Shown: positions 9,561 through 21,108 of the stretch, in pieces
Layout: each line of letters starts with the position of its first letter
How positions within the stretch are numbered: position 1 is the first letter of the stretch
Source of the DNA: Gossypium raimondii
Taxonomy: Eukaryota > Streptophyta > Magnoliopsida > Malvales > Malvaceae
Direction of reading: 5' to 3'
Assembly (NCBI RefSeq): GCF_025698545.1
Contig: NC_068566.1
Span: 46,479,192 to 46,543,191 of the forward strand
DNA: 64,000 nt
Translations under genes and position numbers: made by a program
Notes under the pieces: model-generated
Database searches by the model: none
Seen by the model: only the letters and a program-made list of their open reading frames with translations
Told to the model about the DNA's origin: nothing

Positions 9561-12500
9561 AGATGTCGTTGGTTAATTTAAATGGTTATCCATTGCCGTG
9601 TTGCTTCATCTATAGGAGTTGCACCTTTTGGGCCGTTGATTATCAATTAATAAACATGCATTCTTTTGTTTCTTTTGAAAAGAACAGGAAATCTACAGCA
9701 ATAGCAATCCTTTTTTGTTTGACTGAAACAAATGCTGTTACAAAAGTTGTGTGCAATAATATTTCGAGTTTTTCAGCAGCCCCATAACTTGACATCATCA
9801 ATATTGTGCATTGGAAATTGCCAATCTCTATTGTTTCTGACCCTTAACCAGGAGAGCTCTGATAATGGAGATTACGTAGACAATTTATTTTATCCTTAAT
9901 TAATTCTCATCATATACTATAAGCATATTTGATCCCTAATTCAGATACCTTAAATATATATGTTGAGATATATGTGAAAGCAACTATGACAAATGCATAG
10001 CGTAAGAAGACGAAAATATTGCATAATGTTTTCACAAGAAAATATCATAATACTCAAGTTGACAAACAAGACACAACCTCCAAATTTTTTTTCCCCAAGT
10101 ATCAAGATGGCAAATCCATGATGTCTTGACTATGATGTTATATGATAATATGCTTTGGTTTGGCTATATCTCTAGATGGGAGAGATGATGATGTTGATGA
10201 TGAATATGCATACACCAATACCAAAGAGAGCAATCGATTGCAGTGCAATAGCATAGAGAGAGAAAAAAATTGGGTGTTTTTTTTGGATGGATTTGACAAG
10301 CAATTGATGAGATTTGGATGATCAAGTGGAAGGGGAGAGATGGACCCCTAGACGTGGGATTAAATAGGCAGCCACCATGATTGACTCATGTGTGGGATCG
10401 AGCAAAATACGTTAAAAAACAATGGAGGGTACAATTTTTAAGGCAGCATGTACTCGAAGAGAAAGAAGAATAAGAAAAAAAAAAGAATATGAAATTTTAG
10501 AAGAATGGAGATATGCATATGTATTGATTTTATTGTTGACTATTGTATCTATGATATTTGCCTCAAATTCATCACCAATTTTAGTAGTTGTAGTAAATGA
10601 AGAAATAAGTGAAGGTCATGAGTATGTCTAGTACTCTCATTTCTTCACTTGCCTCTCTACCTTTTTAGAGTTCAAAATTGAATCATTATCTTTATTTCTC
10701 TTAATATACTATCTACATGTATATTTTCATTATCGATATTATTAAAATTAATAAAATAAATTCAAATGTGAAGTATAAACTCAAAAAATTTAAATTTGGA
10801 TATTTTCAAATTCGATATGATAAAAAATTTAAATTTAAAATTTTTTAACTCGAAATAAACTACAATTAAAATAGTTTGAAATCAAAATGAATTAAACTTG
10901 AAATAAATTTCAAACTTAAAAAATCCAACCCAAAACTTTTATGAATGAACGACCTTAGCTATCTGATTAGAGTATTTCAATGTTCTTTTAATTAACATCT
11001 TCCATTGCTTTAGGCATCATTTAATGTGTTGAAGAAAGAGAAAAAAAAAGGAAGCCCATAAATAATTAAGTTCATTTAATCAAAAAAATTTGAATCCATT
11101 TCTCCTACATAAAGTAAGAAGAGGGGATTAATGATGCCATCTCCTAACTGGGTTTTCTTTTTCACCAAACGAGAATTTCAGTTTCAAATCCATTGATTAT
11201 AGTGTGGGTCTTTAATTAATTATCAGTTCACAAAATCGTTGCAATGGCAAATGTGAAGAATAATATGATTGATATTGTTGTTAGTATCCAAATTCATCAA
11301 CCATATGATAAAGCAGCAGCATAAGTCAAAAGATCATTGAGGTGTCATCTTCATAAATCTTGAGTGTCGGTTTATGTGATAATTGCCAAATAGCAGCAAA
11401 ACTATGAGCACTTCACAAAGTCTACCATGACAGATCACACTCTTTTCCCTCTATTTTTTTTTAAATATTAGTTAAGTTTTTTTATTTTCTATTTAACAAA
11501 AATGAAAATGTATCAATTAAATTCATTCGATAATATTAATTGTTAATAATTATTTTTTATTTTTGTCACGTATTTTTATTATTTTTTTAAATTTTTACAT
11601 GAAATATTTCTTCCAAAAATTATAAATAATCATTAAAATTTAAAATTTAATTTTTTAAGGAATTCAAATAATTATAATTTTATAAAGAATTCAAATTTAA
11701 AAAAATTATAAAGTTATTTAAAAAGTATAAAACTAATAAAATGAATTTAAAATTAATATTTCTAAAAATATTAAAAATTTCTAAAAAAACACTATAAAAA
11801 CTTTATTCAAAATTCGAATTCATTCATCTTTAATCTACATCTAGACTATAAACCAATTTCTACCAATTCAACCCGGACCCTTGGCTTAATTTCGTGGTTT
11901 CGTTGATCATTAAATCGAAGGAAAATCATGGCTAGTCGAAAAAGGCGACAATCGAAGAAGGAAAGAAACCATAAGCACCATTACCAGTCCTAGGCTAACT
12001 TCGATTCAAGAGTTGGTGCATGCTGCCGATGATTTGACGTGGGAGGAGAGGCTATTGAGTTGACAACGACGATGACCAAGAGGAGATTTTCTGTTGTAAT
12101 TGTTATAATTTTTTTATTCTTAAAATTTTTTTTATAGTTTTTTTGAATTTTTAAATAACTTTAAATGAATTTTAATGTTTTTAAATTTTACCATTTTATT
12201 TTTTTTAATTTTAAATAAATTTATTTTTCATAATTTTGCAAATTTTTTGAATTTCGTAATATTTTTCATTGGCTTTATAATATTTATTATAATTTATAAA
12301 ATTTTAATATTTCTTAAAATTTTTCATGTAAAAAAATGGCACGTCAGAGTTTTTACAACATGGTACAAATAGACCCAAAAATGGAGAAGTTGCCTATCAA
12401 TTAACATTTTCATTGTTTGAGTACTTAATTGAGGGTAAAAAAAGTTTAATTTATTTTTTTAATGTTGGAGTGGGTTTTAAACCATTAAGCTTGATTTTAT

Positions 12501-14026
12501 AATATGCTTGTGATTTATTACGTGAAATTAGTGAGTTGGATTAATTTTGTATTGAATCAATCTGGATCGAGTCAATTCGAATTTTAAATGGTTTTAGTTC
12601 ATTTCAATTCATACTGATTTCAGGTTTGGGTCATTTTAAATTTGAGTTGTATTAAAATTATTTGAGGTTTGGGTTTTTGAGTGGGGTCATTACCGGTCCA
12701 AATCATTTTGAGTCTGGTTGTTTTGGATTGTTTTTTTTCATGTTTAATTTATCTTTTTGCTCGAATTTAAATTAAATTGTTTTGTTTTATAATAAAATCA
12801 AATTAGGTGAAACTAAAATTAAAATTCGTCAGTTATCATTGTTTTTTTTTTTAAAACTTTTAGGGAAAAAGGATTAAATTTAGAGATCCATTATTGTAAA
12901 AAAATGGCGGCTACACACAAAATTACCTCTTCTCATTTTATAAATACATTGGTACTATGCCTATTTGATAATTGTAAGAATACAAACATAATATCATGAT
13001 CATCTATCATGAAATGTTGAGAAAAATTTATAGGTGAATGGGGGATTTGAGGAAGGGTGGGGGTTAACTTTTCTCAGGCCTTCAATATGAGGTTTGACTC
13101 TTAGAAATATGTGTTCAAAACAAGTATCATGAGAGATATAAAAAAGAAGTGGGAGAGGGAAAGCATGAATTTGAAGATGCCAATGCCACCTTCTTTCTTC
13201 TAATGGTCCACAAACCTCTAAAACCCATTACCTTTAACTATAGTCATATAATTCTCAAGCTGATGGGGTCCCTAAAAAGGAGCAAGGTGATGCCACGGAG
13301 GAAAGAGGCCCTTGTACTTAGCCTAAATTAACCCGCATATTGTAACCCCAAGTTTAATTACTAATTAATCACATCCTCCATCTTTTAAAGGTGAAAAAAA
13401 AAAAACTACTTGCAATTGGCAAATTTAATGATAGAGTTTTGCAAGTGAAGGCTGTAATTATTTAGCCAGCTAGCTAATATGTCTCACTGACCAACTATTG
13501 ATTTATGGTTTAAAATGATGGCAAATTGACAGCTTCAATTTCTAACAATGAGAGAACTTTACATCAAGTTTGCCTTAGAAGCAGAAAAATAATAAAAGAA
13601 CAGTAATCTATGGAAGTGCAGATAGCTTGCTAGAAAAATATAACAATGGCAATTTATTACATATATCATTTGGGGTTTCAGCTGTCCATTAATAATTGTG
13701 CTACTTGAACTATCTTCCCCCAATTTATTTATCTCCTCGAGTACATTATGCACTTAGAATTATGGGCAATAAATTAAGGAAAAAAAACAATTAAGTTAAT
13801 TGCATCAAACATCTCAAAATTATATGTTAGATTATAAATTGATATCACATTTCAAACTGTTCTAATTAATTCTTTAAAATATTAATTTTTATCAATAAAT
13901 TTTTTCTGTCAATCTATCAGTCAATTAGGGCATTACATGTTTGTTCGATTTTCATATAGAAATAAATTAAACACATGGAGTATATTTTAAACACTTGTAT
14001 ACCCAGAGTGAAACTAAAGGGATAGG
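9561..14026. other. Long AT-rich intergenic region
   Basis: No credible gene. A 69-residue frame at 10422-10631 has no recognisable domain and is rich in charged low-complexity sequence. 10740-12800 is strongly AT-biased with many 'aaatttaaa' strings. 12470-12760 carries a degenerate 'GGTTTGGGTCATTTTAAATTTGAG' pattern also seen at 32260-32520 and 55640-55790. Confidence 0.4.
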
Positions 14027-14248
14027 CAGGGGCCCGCTCCCCTTAAGATGGAAAAATTTTTATTTACGCTCTTTAAATTTTTTAAAATTTTAAATTAGTA
14101 AAGTTAAAATTGTACTTTAGCCTCTCCGATTTAATTCTTTAAAAATTATAAATATACAAGCTATTAAAATAATAAAATTATATTTTTTTCATCGTAAAAT
14201 TTATAATTTAATTTCGTTCTCCTAAAAATATTTATTATTTCGCCTCTG
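14027..14248. mobile_element. hAT-like MITE, degraded
   Basis: It starts CAGGGGCCCGCTCC and ends TTTCGCCTCTG, resembling the imperfect terminal repeats (CAGGGGCGGAGCC / GGCTTCGCCCCTG) of a common plant non-autonomous hAT family. The inside is a run of 'ttaaaattttaaa' phrases typical of that family. A second copy is at 32541-32776. Confidence 0.5.
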
Positions 14249-15200
14249 CGTTTACCCTCAAGGACAAAAGGACAAATCTAGAGGCAAACGAGAGCTTTGT
14301 TAATTTTTTTAATCTTTTCAAATTTTTTATAAATCAATTTAAGGTTATTTTATTAAAAAATTCATGCGACCCCAAAAAAAATAATTTTATTCGGCCCATA
14401 ACAAAATATCCTAGCTTTTCCCTGTATACCCTATATAATTGTAAGTTCGAATATAATCTATAGAAAAAAAATGTAGAAGCCTACCTTATGTGTGGGCTAT
14501 TTTCTTTTTATGTGAGATCTAAACTGGTAATGAAGCAGGGTACAAGTTTGTGTAAATATGCTTCATGTTGATGGAAAAATCTATTAAAAACTCAATTAAA
14601 ATATTTGATTATAAATTAATACCAGCAATTAGGTAAAAGATGATTGTTTCAAACAGGGGCGGTTCAATCAGTCGGAAAACAAAGATCATGGGACACTATT
14701 TTGATGGGCACATGGGAAATGCAAGAATTTCTCTTAATCTATAAGTTGAATGTATAGCCATGTCAGAATGCTGTGGGGTTCTGTCCATTTGGAAGATATT
14801 TCACATGTGTACACTGTGATGCCTCCCAATATGATTATAATTTAAAAAAAAAAACAATATTACTAGGATTAGTCACATATTTAAATACTTAAAATTACTT
14901 GTCTATAGGCCAAGCTATTTGATTTGAGAATTTAAACTTTGCTTTCTATCTTAATTAAGAAAGATAATTATGGAATCAAGGCCTGGGGATAGAGTACTGA
15001 GAAGCATAGAACCTTCCATCAACTTAGTTTTGGGGTTTTTTAATTTATTGTTTGCAATCATGTCTCTCGTTGCCATCATTAGGACTAAATAGAGAAAATC
15101 CTCCCCACCCTCTCTCTTTTTTCTCCCTTTCTCTCATTTACATACCCCACCACATGGTGAAAAGCTAGTCACAAACAACCCATGAACCCAACTATATTTG
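14249..15200. other. Upstream region of the ZPR gene
   Basis: AT-rich non-coding sequence. Nothing is recognised beyond CT-rich tracts at 15100-15140 and the TATA box listed separately. Confidence 0.4.
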
Positions 15201-15207
15201 TAGGAGC

Positions 15208-15219
15208 TTATATATATAT
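15208..15219 (+). promoter_or_regulatory. TATA box of the ZPR gene
   Basis: TTATATATATAT lies about 75-85 bases before the ATG at 15292, the right distance for a TATA box with a short 5' leader. Confidence 0.55.
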
Positions 15220-15291
15220 GGCACTATCACCATCCATTTTCTTCATCTTGTTTCTTCAGTACAAAAGAAAAAAAAAAGTTATCATACAAAG

Positions 15292-15695
15292 ATGTGTAAC
15301 AACATGACTTGGAGCCCATCTCATCCCATCTTAGTTTCTTCAAAGAGAAGGCATAGATCAAAACAAAGTAAAGTTCAAATCTACAGGCTTTCCAGGTTGG
15401 TTTATATATATGTTTCACTTTACATCTATGCATGCAAAATCTATATGTTTGTTTAACAATGCAAAATATGTGCAGGAAAAGGTGTGAAGAAGAAGATGTG
15501 AAGAAAGACATGGAACTAATGAACTTGAAGCTGTATTTGGAGAATCGAAGCATTATAGAAGAGAATGAGAAGTTAAGGGAGAGAGCTAATCTTCTACATC
15601 AAGAGAACTTGGCTTTAATGTCTGAGCTTCAGAACAAGGTTCCTCATTTGGATCGTTTTTCCACTACCCTTTTGGTTCTTCTGCAAAAACACTGA
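15292..15695 (+). CDS. ZPR: LITTLE ZIPPER (ZPR1/2-like) microprotein
   Basis: Two exons, 15292-15395 and 15476-15695, joined across an 80-bp intron (TCCAG/GTTGGT to GTGCAG/GAAAAG), encode 107 residues. Reading exon 2 alone gives a false start in intron sequence. Residues 17-47 are basic then acidic. Residues 49-86 form a leucine zipper with the ELMNLKLYLEN and LLHQENLAL motifs typical of ZPR proteins. No DNA-binding domain is present. In Arabidopsis, ZPR proteins pair with the zipper of HD-ZIP III factors (REVOLUTA, PHABULOSA) and block their DNA binding, tuning leaf polarity and meristem activity. The length and N-terminal extension fit ZPR1/ZPR2 better than the shorter ZPR3/ZPR4. The C-terminal TTLLVLLQKH is hydrophobic and of unknown role. 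Confidence 0.88.
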
Positions 15696-16139
15696 TATGA
15701 GGTTTCAAGAAACAACAATCCGAACCCTCTTCTCTATCTACTATATATATACCCTTTTAGTCTCTTTAAAGCTTCCTTTGCCTTTTCTTTGATGATGTCT
15801 GTTAGCAATCTGGAAAATTGTAGCATATGACGTTTTGTTTTAACTTCTAATTAAGATAAATTAAATGATGGGATTTGAAAAGTTTCACAAAAAATCTTGA
15901 TGGTCATGTTTGCATATATTTTGCTATCTTTTTTCAGCATGGAAAAGAGGAATTCAAGGGAGAATTGTTAGGTTCCACGTTCAAACACTATTATTAACCA
16001 TCTTAAAGCATGTTATTACTAATGAGACATCCGAACCAGGCCAATCCGAAATCACATTGCATAAAAGTAATTATTTTGCAATTTTAATTTGTAACAAACT
16101 TTCTCAAGAAAAAGAATGAATGGAGTTCGAAATAAAACT
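15696..16139. other. 3' flank of the ZPR gene
   Basis: Probable 3' UTR with a T-rich stretch, then AT-rich non-coding DNA up to the retrotransposon remnants. Confidence 0.4.
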
Positions 16140-17246
16140 CCCCTTAAACATATTTCACAATGAATAGAATCATCAAGGCATTATCATCTATAGCAGAAGC
16201 AAGAACAACAACCTTGACATAAGCCTTTACAAAGGCAACAATGTAATAGGCTTTGAGACTCTAAGATCACATCAATATTGTGCTTCTAAAATCCTTTCTT
16301 CTTGATTTTCTTCTCATAATTAGTAAAGTCCTTTTGTGCCATAATCTCCATTCTTCTCTTGCAAGAATTGTACGAGAACTTTGGCTTTTCTGGCTCAGGA
16401 GTGAAGTCGGTAATTCCGTAGCACCAATCCTTTTTAGTCACTTGTTTCGATCTTTGGAAGGAAGGGGTACATTTGGACTCTTTGTCCTTTTTCTTATAAC
16501 TTGAGGTACAAATGTAGATAGTGGGACATCAACTTCATTAGGAATGGCTAGTGCCTTTGTTTATATGCAGTCTTCATTCGAGCAGAAGCTTCTTCCACTA
16601 GTTTTGTTCCTACTACTCTAGTAAATTGTTTAGTTACAATGACAGTTGCAATTAAAGTTACACTTTCTTCAGGTTCTTCAGCAACTTTCTTAAATTCATC
16701 AACAACATCCTAACCTTTTTGAATATTTATTTGAGACACTTTCTCAGGGATTTTTGAACCTTAGGAGCTTCCTCACTTTGAGGATTCTTTTGTTTCAAAC
16801 CCTCAATGATCTTATCTATCACCTGATCTTGAGATCCTTATTCAATCAAGCAATCAATCTCCTCAACATTCTTATAAAAAAATAACTTTTTCTCTTAAAG
16901 AATCTAAGTAAATTGACAAAATCTCTTGTTCACCCATCTCTTAGAGATTTTGATCCTCGGTAGTGGTTCCTTCAAATGAAGAGTAATAAGCAAGATCAAC
17001 AAAGTCATCAACTAAAGGCTCTTGAGGATTTGTGCCCATACCTTCAAGTAAGTCAAAATGAGTAGTTGGGACTGATGGTGGTATGGCAAATGATTCAACA
17101 ACTACAAGATCAACAATGCTTGTTCCCTATTCCATAGAGCACTTCACTTGGGTTTTATGCACTAATGGTTACGATGAGAGATTTTACTTAAGAGCTTTTG
17201 ACTGAGGTAGATGGAGAAGAGTCTTAGTTTGTTTTACTCTTGCCAT
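16140..17246 (-). pseudogene. Degraded extra ORF of a Sirevirus-like copia element
   Basis: On the minus strand an ATG at 17246 opens a frame that hits a stop after 20 codons. Beyond it an acidic, glutamate-rich coding trace continues in changing frames (for example EQEILS and IDKIIEGLKQKNPQSEEAP). It lies downstream of the RNase H remnant at 17509-17853 on the same strand, where some Sireviruses carry an extra envelope-like ORF. Acidic ORFs of this style are also common in cotton retrotransposons. Many stops and frameshifts make it non-functional. The assignment is inferred from position and composition. Confidence 0.4.
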
Positions 17247-17508
17247 TACTAAAATTGTAAAGGGGCTTGAAGAATTCTTTGAGAAGGTTTGAGTAAGAAT
17301 TTAACAAAAAAATATGTAGAGAGGGATTTTCTTTTAGGGTAGTTGAGGTAAAGTAAAACTCAATTAATGCAATAATAATCCCTCCAAAAGACATTAAAGG
17401 AATTTTAAAATACTCCAAAATACAAAATGGCATAAAGATAGGAGTTTTGATGTGCATCGACTCTTAGTGAACAAACATGCCAATTGTTTTTTTAGGAGTA
17501 TGCTTCAA

Positions 17509-17853
17509 TTAAATAGCTCCACCTTTTATCAACTCCCTTAAGAAACAATGTCTTATATTAATCTGCTTGATTCTAGAATGCAACACTAAGTTTTTGGAGA
17601 TATTGATTGTGTTGGAGTTGTCACAATAGATAGTTGCAATTGGAGACAAATCTCCTTCTAACATTTGTTTCATCCATAAGAGCTGAGTACAACAACTTCT
17701 TATAACTAAGTACTCCATCTCTATTGTAGGTATGGAAATTGAACTTTTCTTTTTACTACACCAAGTATCAGATTGGTACCAAAATAAAGAACATCTTTCT
17801 GATTCATTACAAGCAATGTGCCATGAGAAGTGGGCACTTTCGCGGAACTGCAT
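17509..17853 (-). pseudogene. Ty1/copia RNase H C-terminal remnant
   Basis: The frame encodes the end of a copia reverse transcriptase-RNase H: SKKKSSISIPTIEMEYL matches the 'SWxSKKQxxVALSTAEAEYI' block, followed by LLWMKQML and YCDNSNTINISKNLVLHSR, the IYCDNxSAI..NPVxHxRTKHI region. The first 20 or so residues instead derive from the tail behind the gag zinc knuckle, in a shifted frame, so protease, integrase and most of the reverse transcriptase have been deleted. Confidence 0.8.
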
Positions 17854-19620
17854 GTCTCCACTTCATATCATGTAGCATTTTGAAACATCGGGGTCTAGTA
17901 TGTCTAGGGAGACCACAACAATGATAGATTACGTCTTGGGGAGTCATTACCTTTTTATTATTCTTGATCAACACAAGTTTCAAACATTTTCTAGATTATC
18001 TAAAATTTGAAGCTTTCACAAAAATAATGGGACTTTTGATAACAACATTTCCCTTGTCTACACAATCAATCCTTCATTTGCTTGGACCTCTCCTCTCGAT
18101 AGCAAGAATTTCATCAAGCTTGCTACTGTTGAAATTTAATCTCTCTAGCATAAGCTTGGCTGCAACAAGCTTCTTCTGAGTCTTTACTAGATTGTCAAGC
18201 TCTTCAGTAAGGAGTGATTCTTTAGCTTTGATTTGCTTTACCAACCTTGCATTCTCCTTTCTCAATTGACCATTTTCTTTTAACAGTAAGGTATTTATAT
18301 CTCATACTTGCTCCCATTTGCCAAACATGATCTTGTAAGTCTTCAAGAATTCCTCATTAGATCCACCATTAGAGTCTTCATCTAAATCAACTTCAAATCC
18401 TTTAACTGTACTAGATGTAAAAACCATATAGTTGTTGAGGTAGTCTTCATCTAAATCTAAGTTGCTAGATGAGTCTTTATCATTTTGGGTCACACATAGT
18501 GACTTCTTCTTCTTTAGAGTGTTACTACACTTGGACTGGATGTGACCATGTTCTTGACACTTATGGCACTGAAAACCTTTATTCTTTTTTTTTTTTTTCA
18601 AATTCTTCTCTGATGATCACCTTGTTAGATTTGTTTTTGAGTGCATTCGTGCTAGATTTGAACTTCTCCATCCCCTTTGATTGCTTCTTAAAAGCCTTGT
18701 TGAAATTATATGTGAGTAATGTAATTTGAACTTGAAGTTCTTCAATTATAGTGTTGTGGGAAGTTGGCACTTCCTCTCCCACTTGGAGAGCTATATTTCT
18801 CTCATTCTTTGTCCTACTACGTTTGACCTCATCAAAGTTCATTTTGAAAGTTTGTAGAGAACTAATGAGTTCATCGATTTCTAGGCTTTCAAGGTCTTTA
18901 GTGGTGACCTTAATAGAGAATCTCTTAGGTAGAGATCTCAACACCTTTCTAACTAGTTTGGTATTGGAATATTCTTCTCCTAGAGTAAATGTCTTATTTG
19001 ACAAATTGTAGAGTTTTGTGTAGAATTCCCTTATGGTCTCTGATTTTTGCATCCTCAAACTCTCAAAGCTTGAGGTTAGTATCTACATTTTTTATTACTT
19101 GAATGTGGTAGTTCTTTCATGGGTAGTCTATAGAATATCATAAGTTGTTTTGGCAATCATGCACTTTGCAATATTCTTGAATTCTTGCAGAACTGCTCTA
19201 CAAATGATGGAATACAATGCTCTGAAGTTGGCATTAGCAAGTTATTCCCTTTCAGTTGTCCATTCTACCTTGGGTTTAGCCACTTTTCCAATTTCAATGT
19301 CAATCATAGGAGGCTCCTATCCAATAAGATTGAGTGGCAAACCTTTTCATCAATGGATTTAATGTAGACTTTCATGCGTGCCTTCTAGTAGACATAATGA
19401 CTAATCTCCAACATTGGGTGACAATATGTTGATAATCCTTCCATATCTTGTAGTTAGCAACACTAGGAATTTCCACTAGTTGTGTTAAGTGGGATACCAG
19501 TTGTTGACCTAAAATAGTTGCTAAGTTTACAAGAAACCAAGTATAAGTAGAAGTGATTGCGGAAGTGGGCACTTTTGCAATAACTACGATAAGCATAATG
19601 AAAGCAAGGGACAACAAAGT
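17854..19620 (-). pseudogene. Ty1/copia gag remnant (UBN2, coiled coil, zinc knuckles)
   Basis: Reading down the minus strand, a broken gag start near 19560 is followed by the UBN2-type core at 19058-18579 (REFYTKLYNLSNKTF, KVLRSLPKRFSIKVT, SSLQTFKMN), a CCHC zinc knuckle (CHKCQEHGHIQSKC) at about 18570, a coiled coil at 18265-18074, and a second cysteine motif (CCGLPRHTRPRC) near 17910. Stops and frameshifts split it into at least four frames. The two zinc motifs and the long coil fit Sirevirus-type gag. A related piece is at 59600-60165. Confidence 0.8.
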
Positions 19621-20650
19621 TGTTCACATAGTTTGGTTTTCTTATGTTTGCGGAGCCTAGCTTAGTGAGATGACTCCAAAAACAAATACAACCAATGATC
19701 CTAATTCTAAGTGAAGCACTCTTGTACTTCAAAAAGTAGATCTCTCACCACATAAAGGTTTTACAATCACAAACACTCTCGCAAAACAATGTTCCTCATC
19801 GAACAGATAAGTGCTCTAAAAAAATTAGTACATCAACCTATACAAGTATCTCAATTATATAAGGCTTTCAAGACTTGCTAACATAATGAAGATAAATCAC
19901 GATCTAATCCGTAAAAATCAGCTAAAATAACCTAATTCAATATAATATTAATGACCAAAGTAAAATAGATGGTTGGCAGGTAAGTCTTTAAGTTTTGATC
20001 CAATCCAACTTCCTTGATCTAAGGGATTCGATAAACGATCCAATCCGATCTTCTAGATATGTTTTTGTAAGTGAATTGATCTCCATTGATGGGATTGAAT
20101 CATTTAACGATATTAGCACAACCCTAAGATTTGGTTCAATAAATTGACAATCTTCTAAATACGACAAGTTGTTATTTTACCACAGTGGTGAAGGAAATGA
20201 ACACTTCCCTTATCATATTGCAACAAGTTCAAATATTTCAACAATATTTCTAGCTCGGATTTTCCTATGAATCTTATTTTTCATTTCTTTTGAAGTGAAA
20301 TCATTCCTAAAAAATTATGCTAATAGGATCCTTCTATTGAAACATAACACATCAATGATTGTAATTGATACATTATAATGGACTAAGTCGATAAATTGGT
20401 TGTTTGTGAATTGAGGCTTAAAATTTTAAACTACTAACATTAGGAAAAAGACTAACATCATAATTAGTACACTAACGTATAACATTTTAACAATGATAAT
20501 AAAATAAGTATAATTATTTGGTTAATCTGCGGTGGAACTTTTAACTCCATAATTAAGGTTGAAATTATGTCATGTATCCTTAAGTTGTATTTAAAATTAA
20601 AAAAAAAGATATATGACAAAATCTCAACTCACTGGAAAAGTTAAAAATTT
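19621..20650 (-). mobile_element. Probable leader and LTR remnant of the minus copia element
   Basis: The sequence lies just upstream of the gag start on the minus strand, where a 5' LTR and primer site are expected. A GGTATCCCACTT-like string near 19490 may be a decayed tRNA-Met primer site. No LTR ends could be fixed. Confidence 0.3.
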
Positions 20651-21108
20651 CACTACATGTACCAAATAAATACCCTAAAAATAATATATAAAATAGAAAA
20701 AAACACCTATTATAATAATTTACAGTAAAAATTAATAACATTATCCACGTACCAATTAAGAATCAAAATTCTAATTTACTACAATACCATAGTGCAACTT
20801 TTTTAACATACCAGCGTTTTTAATTTCAAATTCTTTTTTAAAAAATCCCTAAAAGTTTGTGGCGGTTTTTGGTTTAGCACTCATCATTAGTGGCGCTTTT
20901 ATCGTAAAACGCCACTAATTCTTATACTAAATGCTGTATTTCCCTCTTTGTTGCCAAAAAAAATATTATTGGCACGTTAGTTTAATGGAGTTTTGCTTTA
21001 AAACGTCACTAAAATTAACCTTTTGTGGCTCGCAAAATCTAAACACTTGCGGCACTTCCATTAAAAGTGCCGCTATTTCCGCTGTTACATATATATTTTG
21101 CCGTAGTA
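20651..21108. mobile_element. CACTA-like non-autonomous DNA transposon
   Basis: The left end reads CACTACATG and the right end TTTTGCCGTAGTA, the reverse complement of a one-base variant of CACTACGGCAAAA. The right half holds subterminal inverted motifs such as AGTGGCGCTTTT/AAAACGCCACT (20890-20920) and related ones at 20995-21075, the pattern of CACTA/Spm subterminal transposase-binding repeats. There is no transposase. Target duplication is not clear. Confidence 0.5.

Noticed and set aside
10422..10631. 69-residue frame with a hydrophobic centre, possible secreted peptide
   Set aside because: No recognisable family, no supporting splice or promoter signal, and the N-terminus is low-complexity.
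13149..13331. 60-residue plus-strand frame
   Set aside because: No domain and no codon or context support. It is likely chance.
17187..17246. MARVKQTKT start resembling a histone H3 tail
   Set aside because: The frame stops after 20 codons and what follows is acidic retrotransposon-like sequence, with no histone fold.
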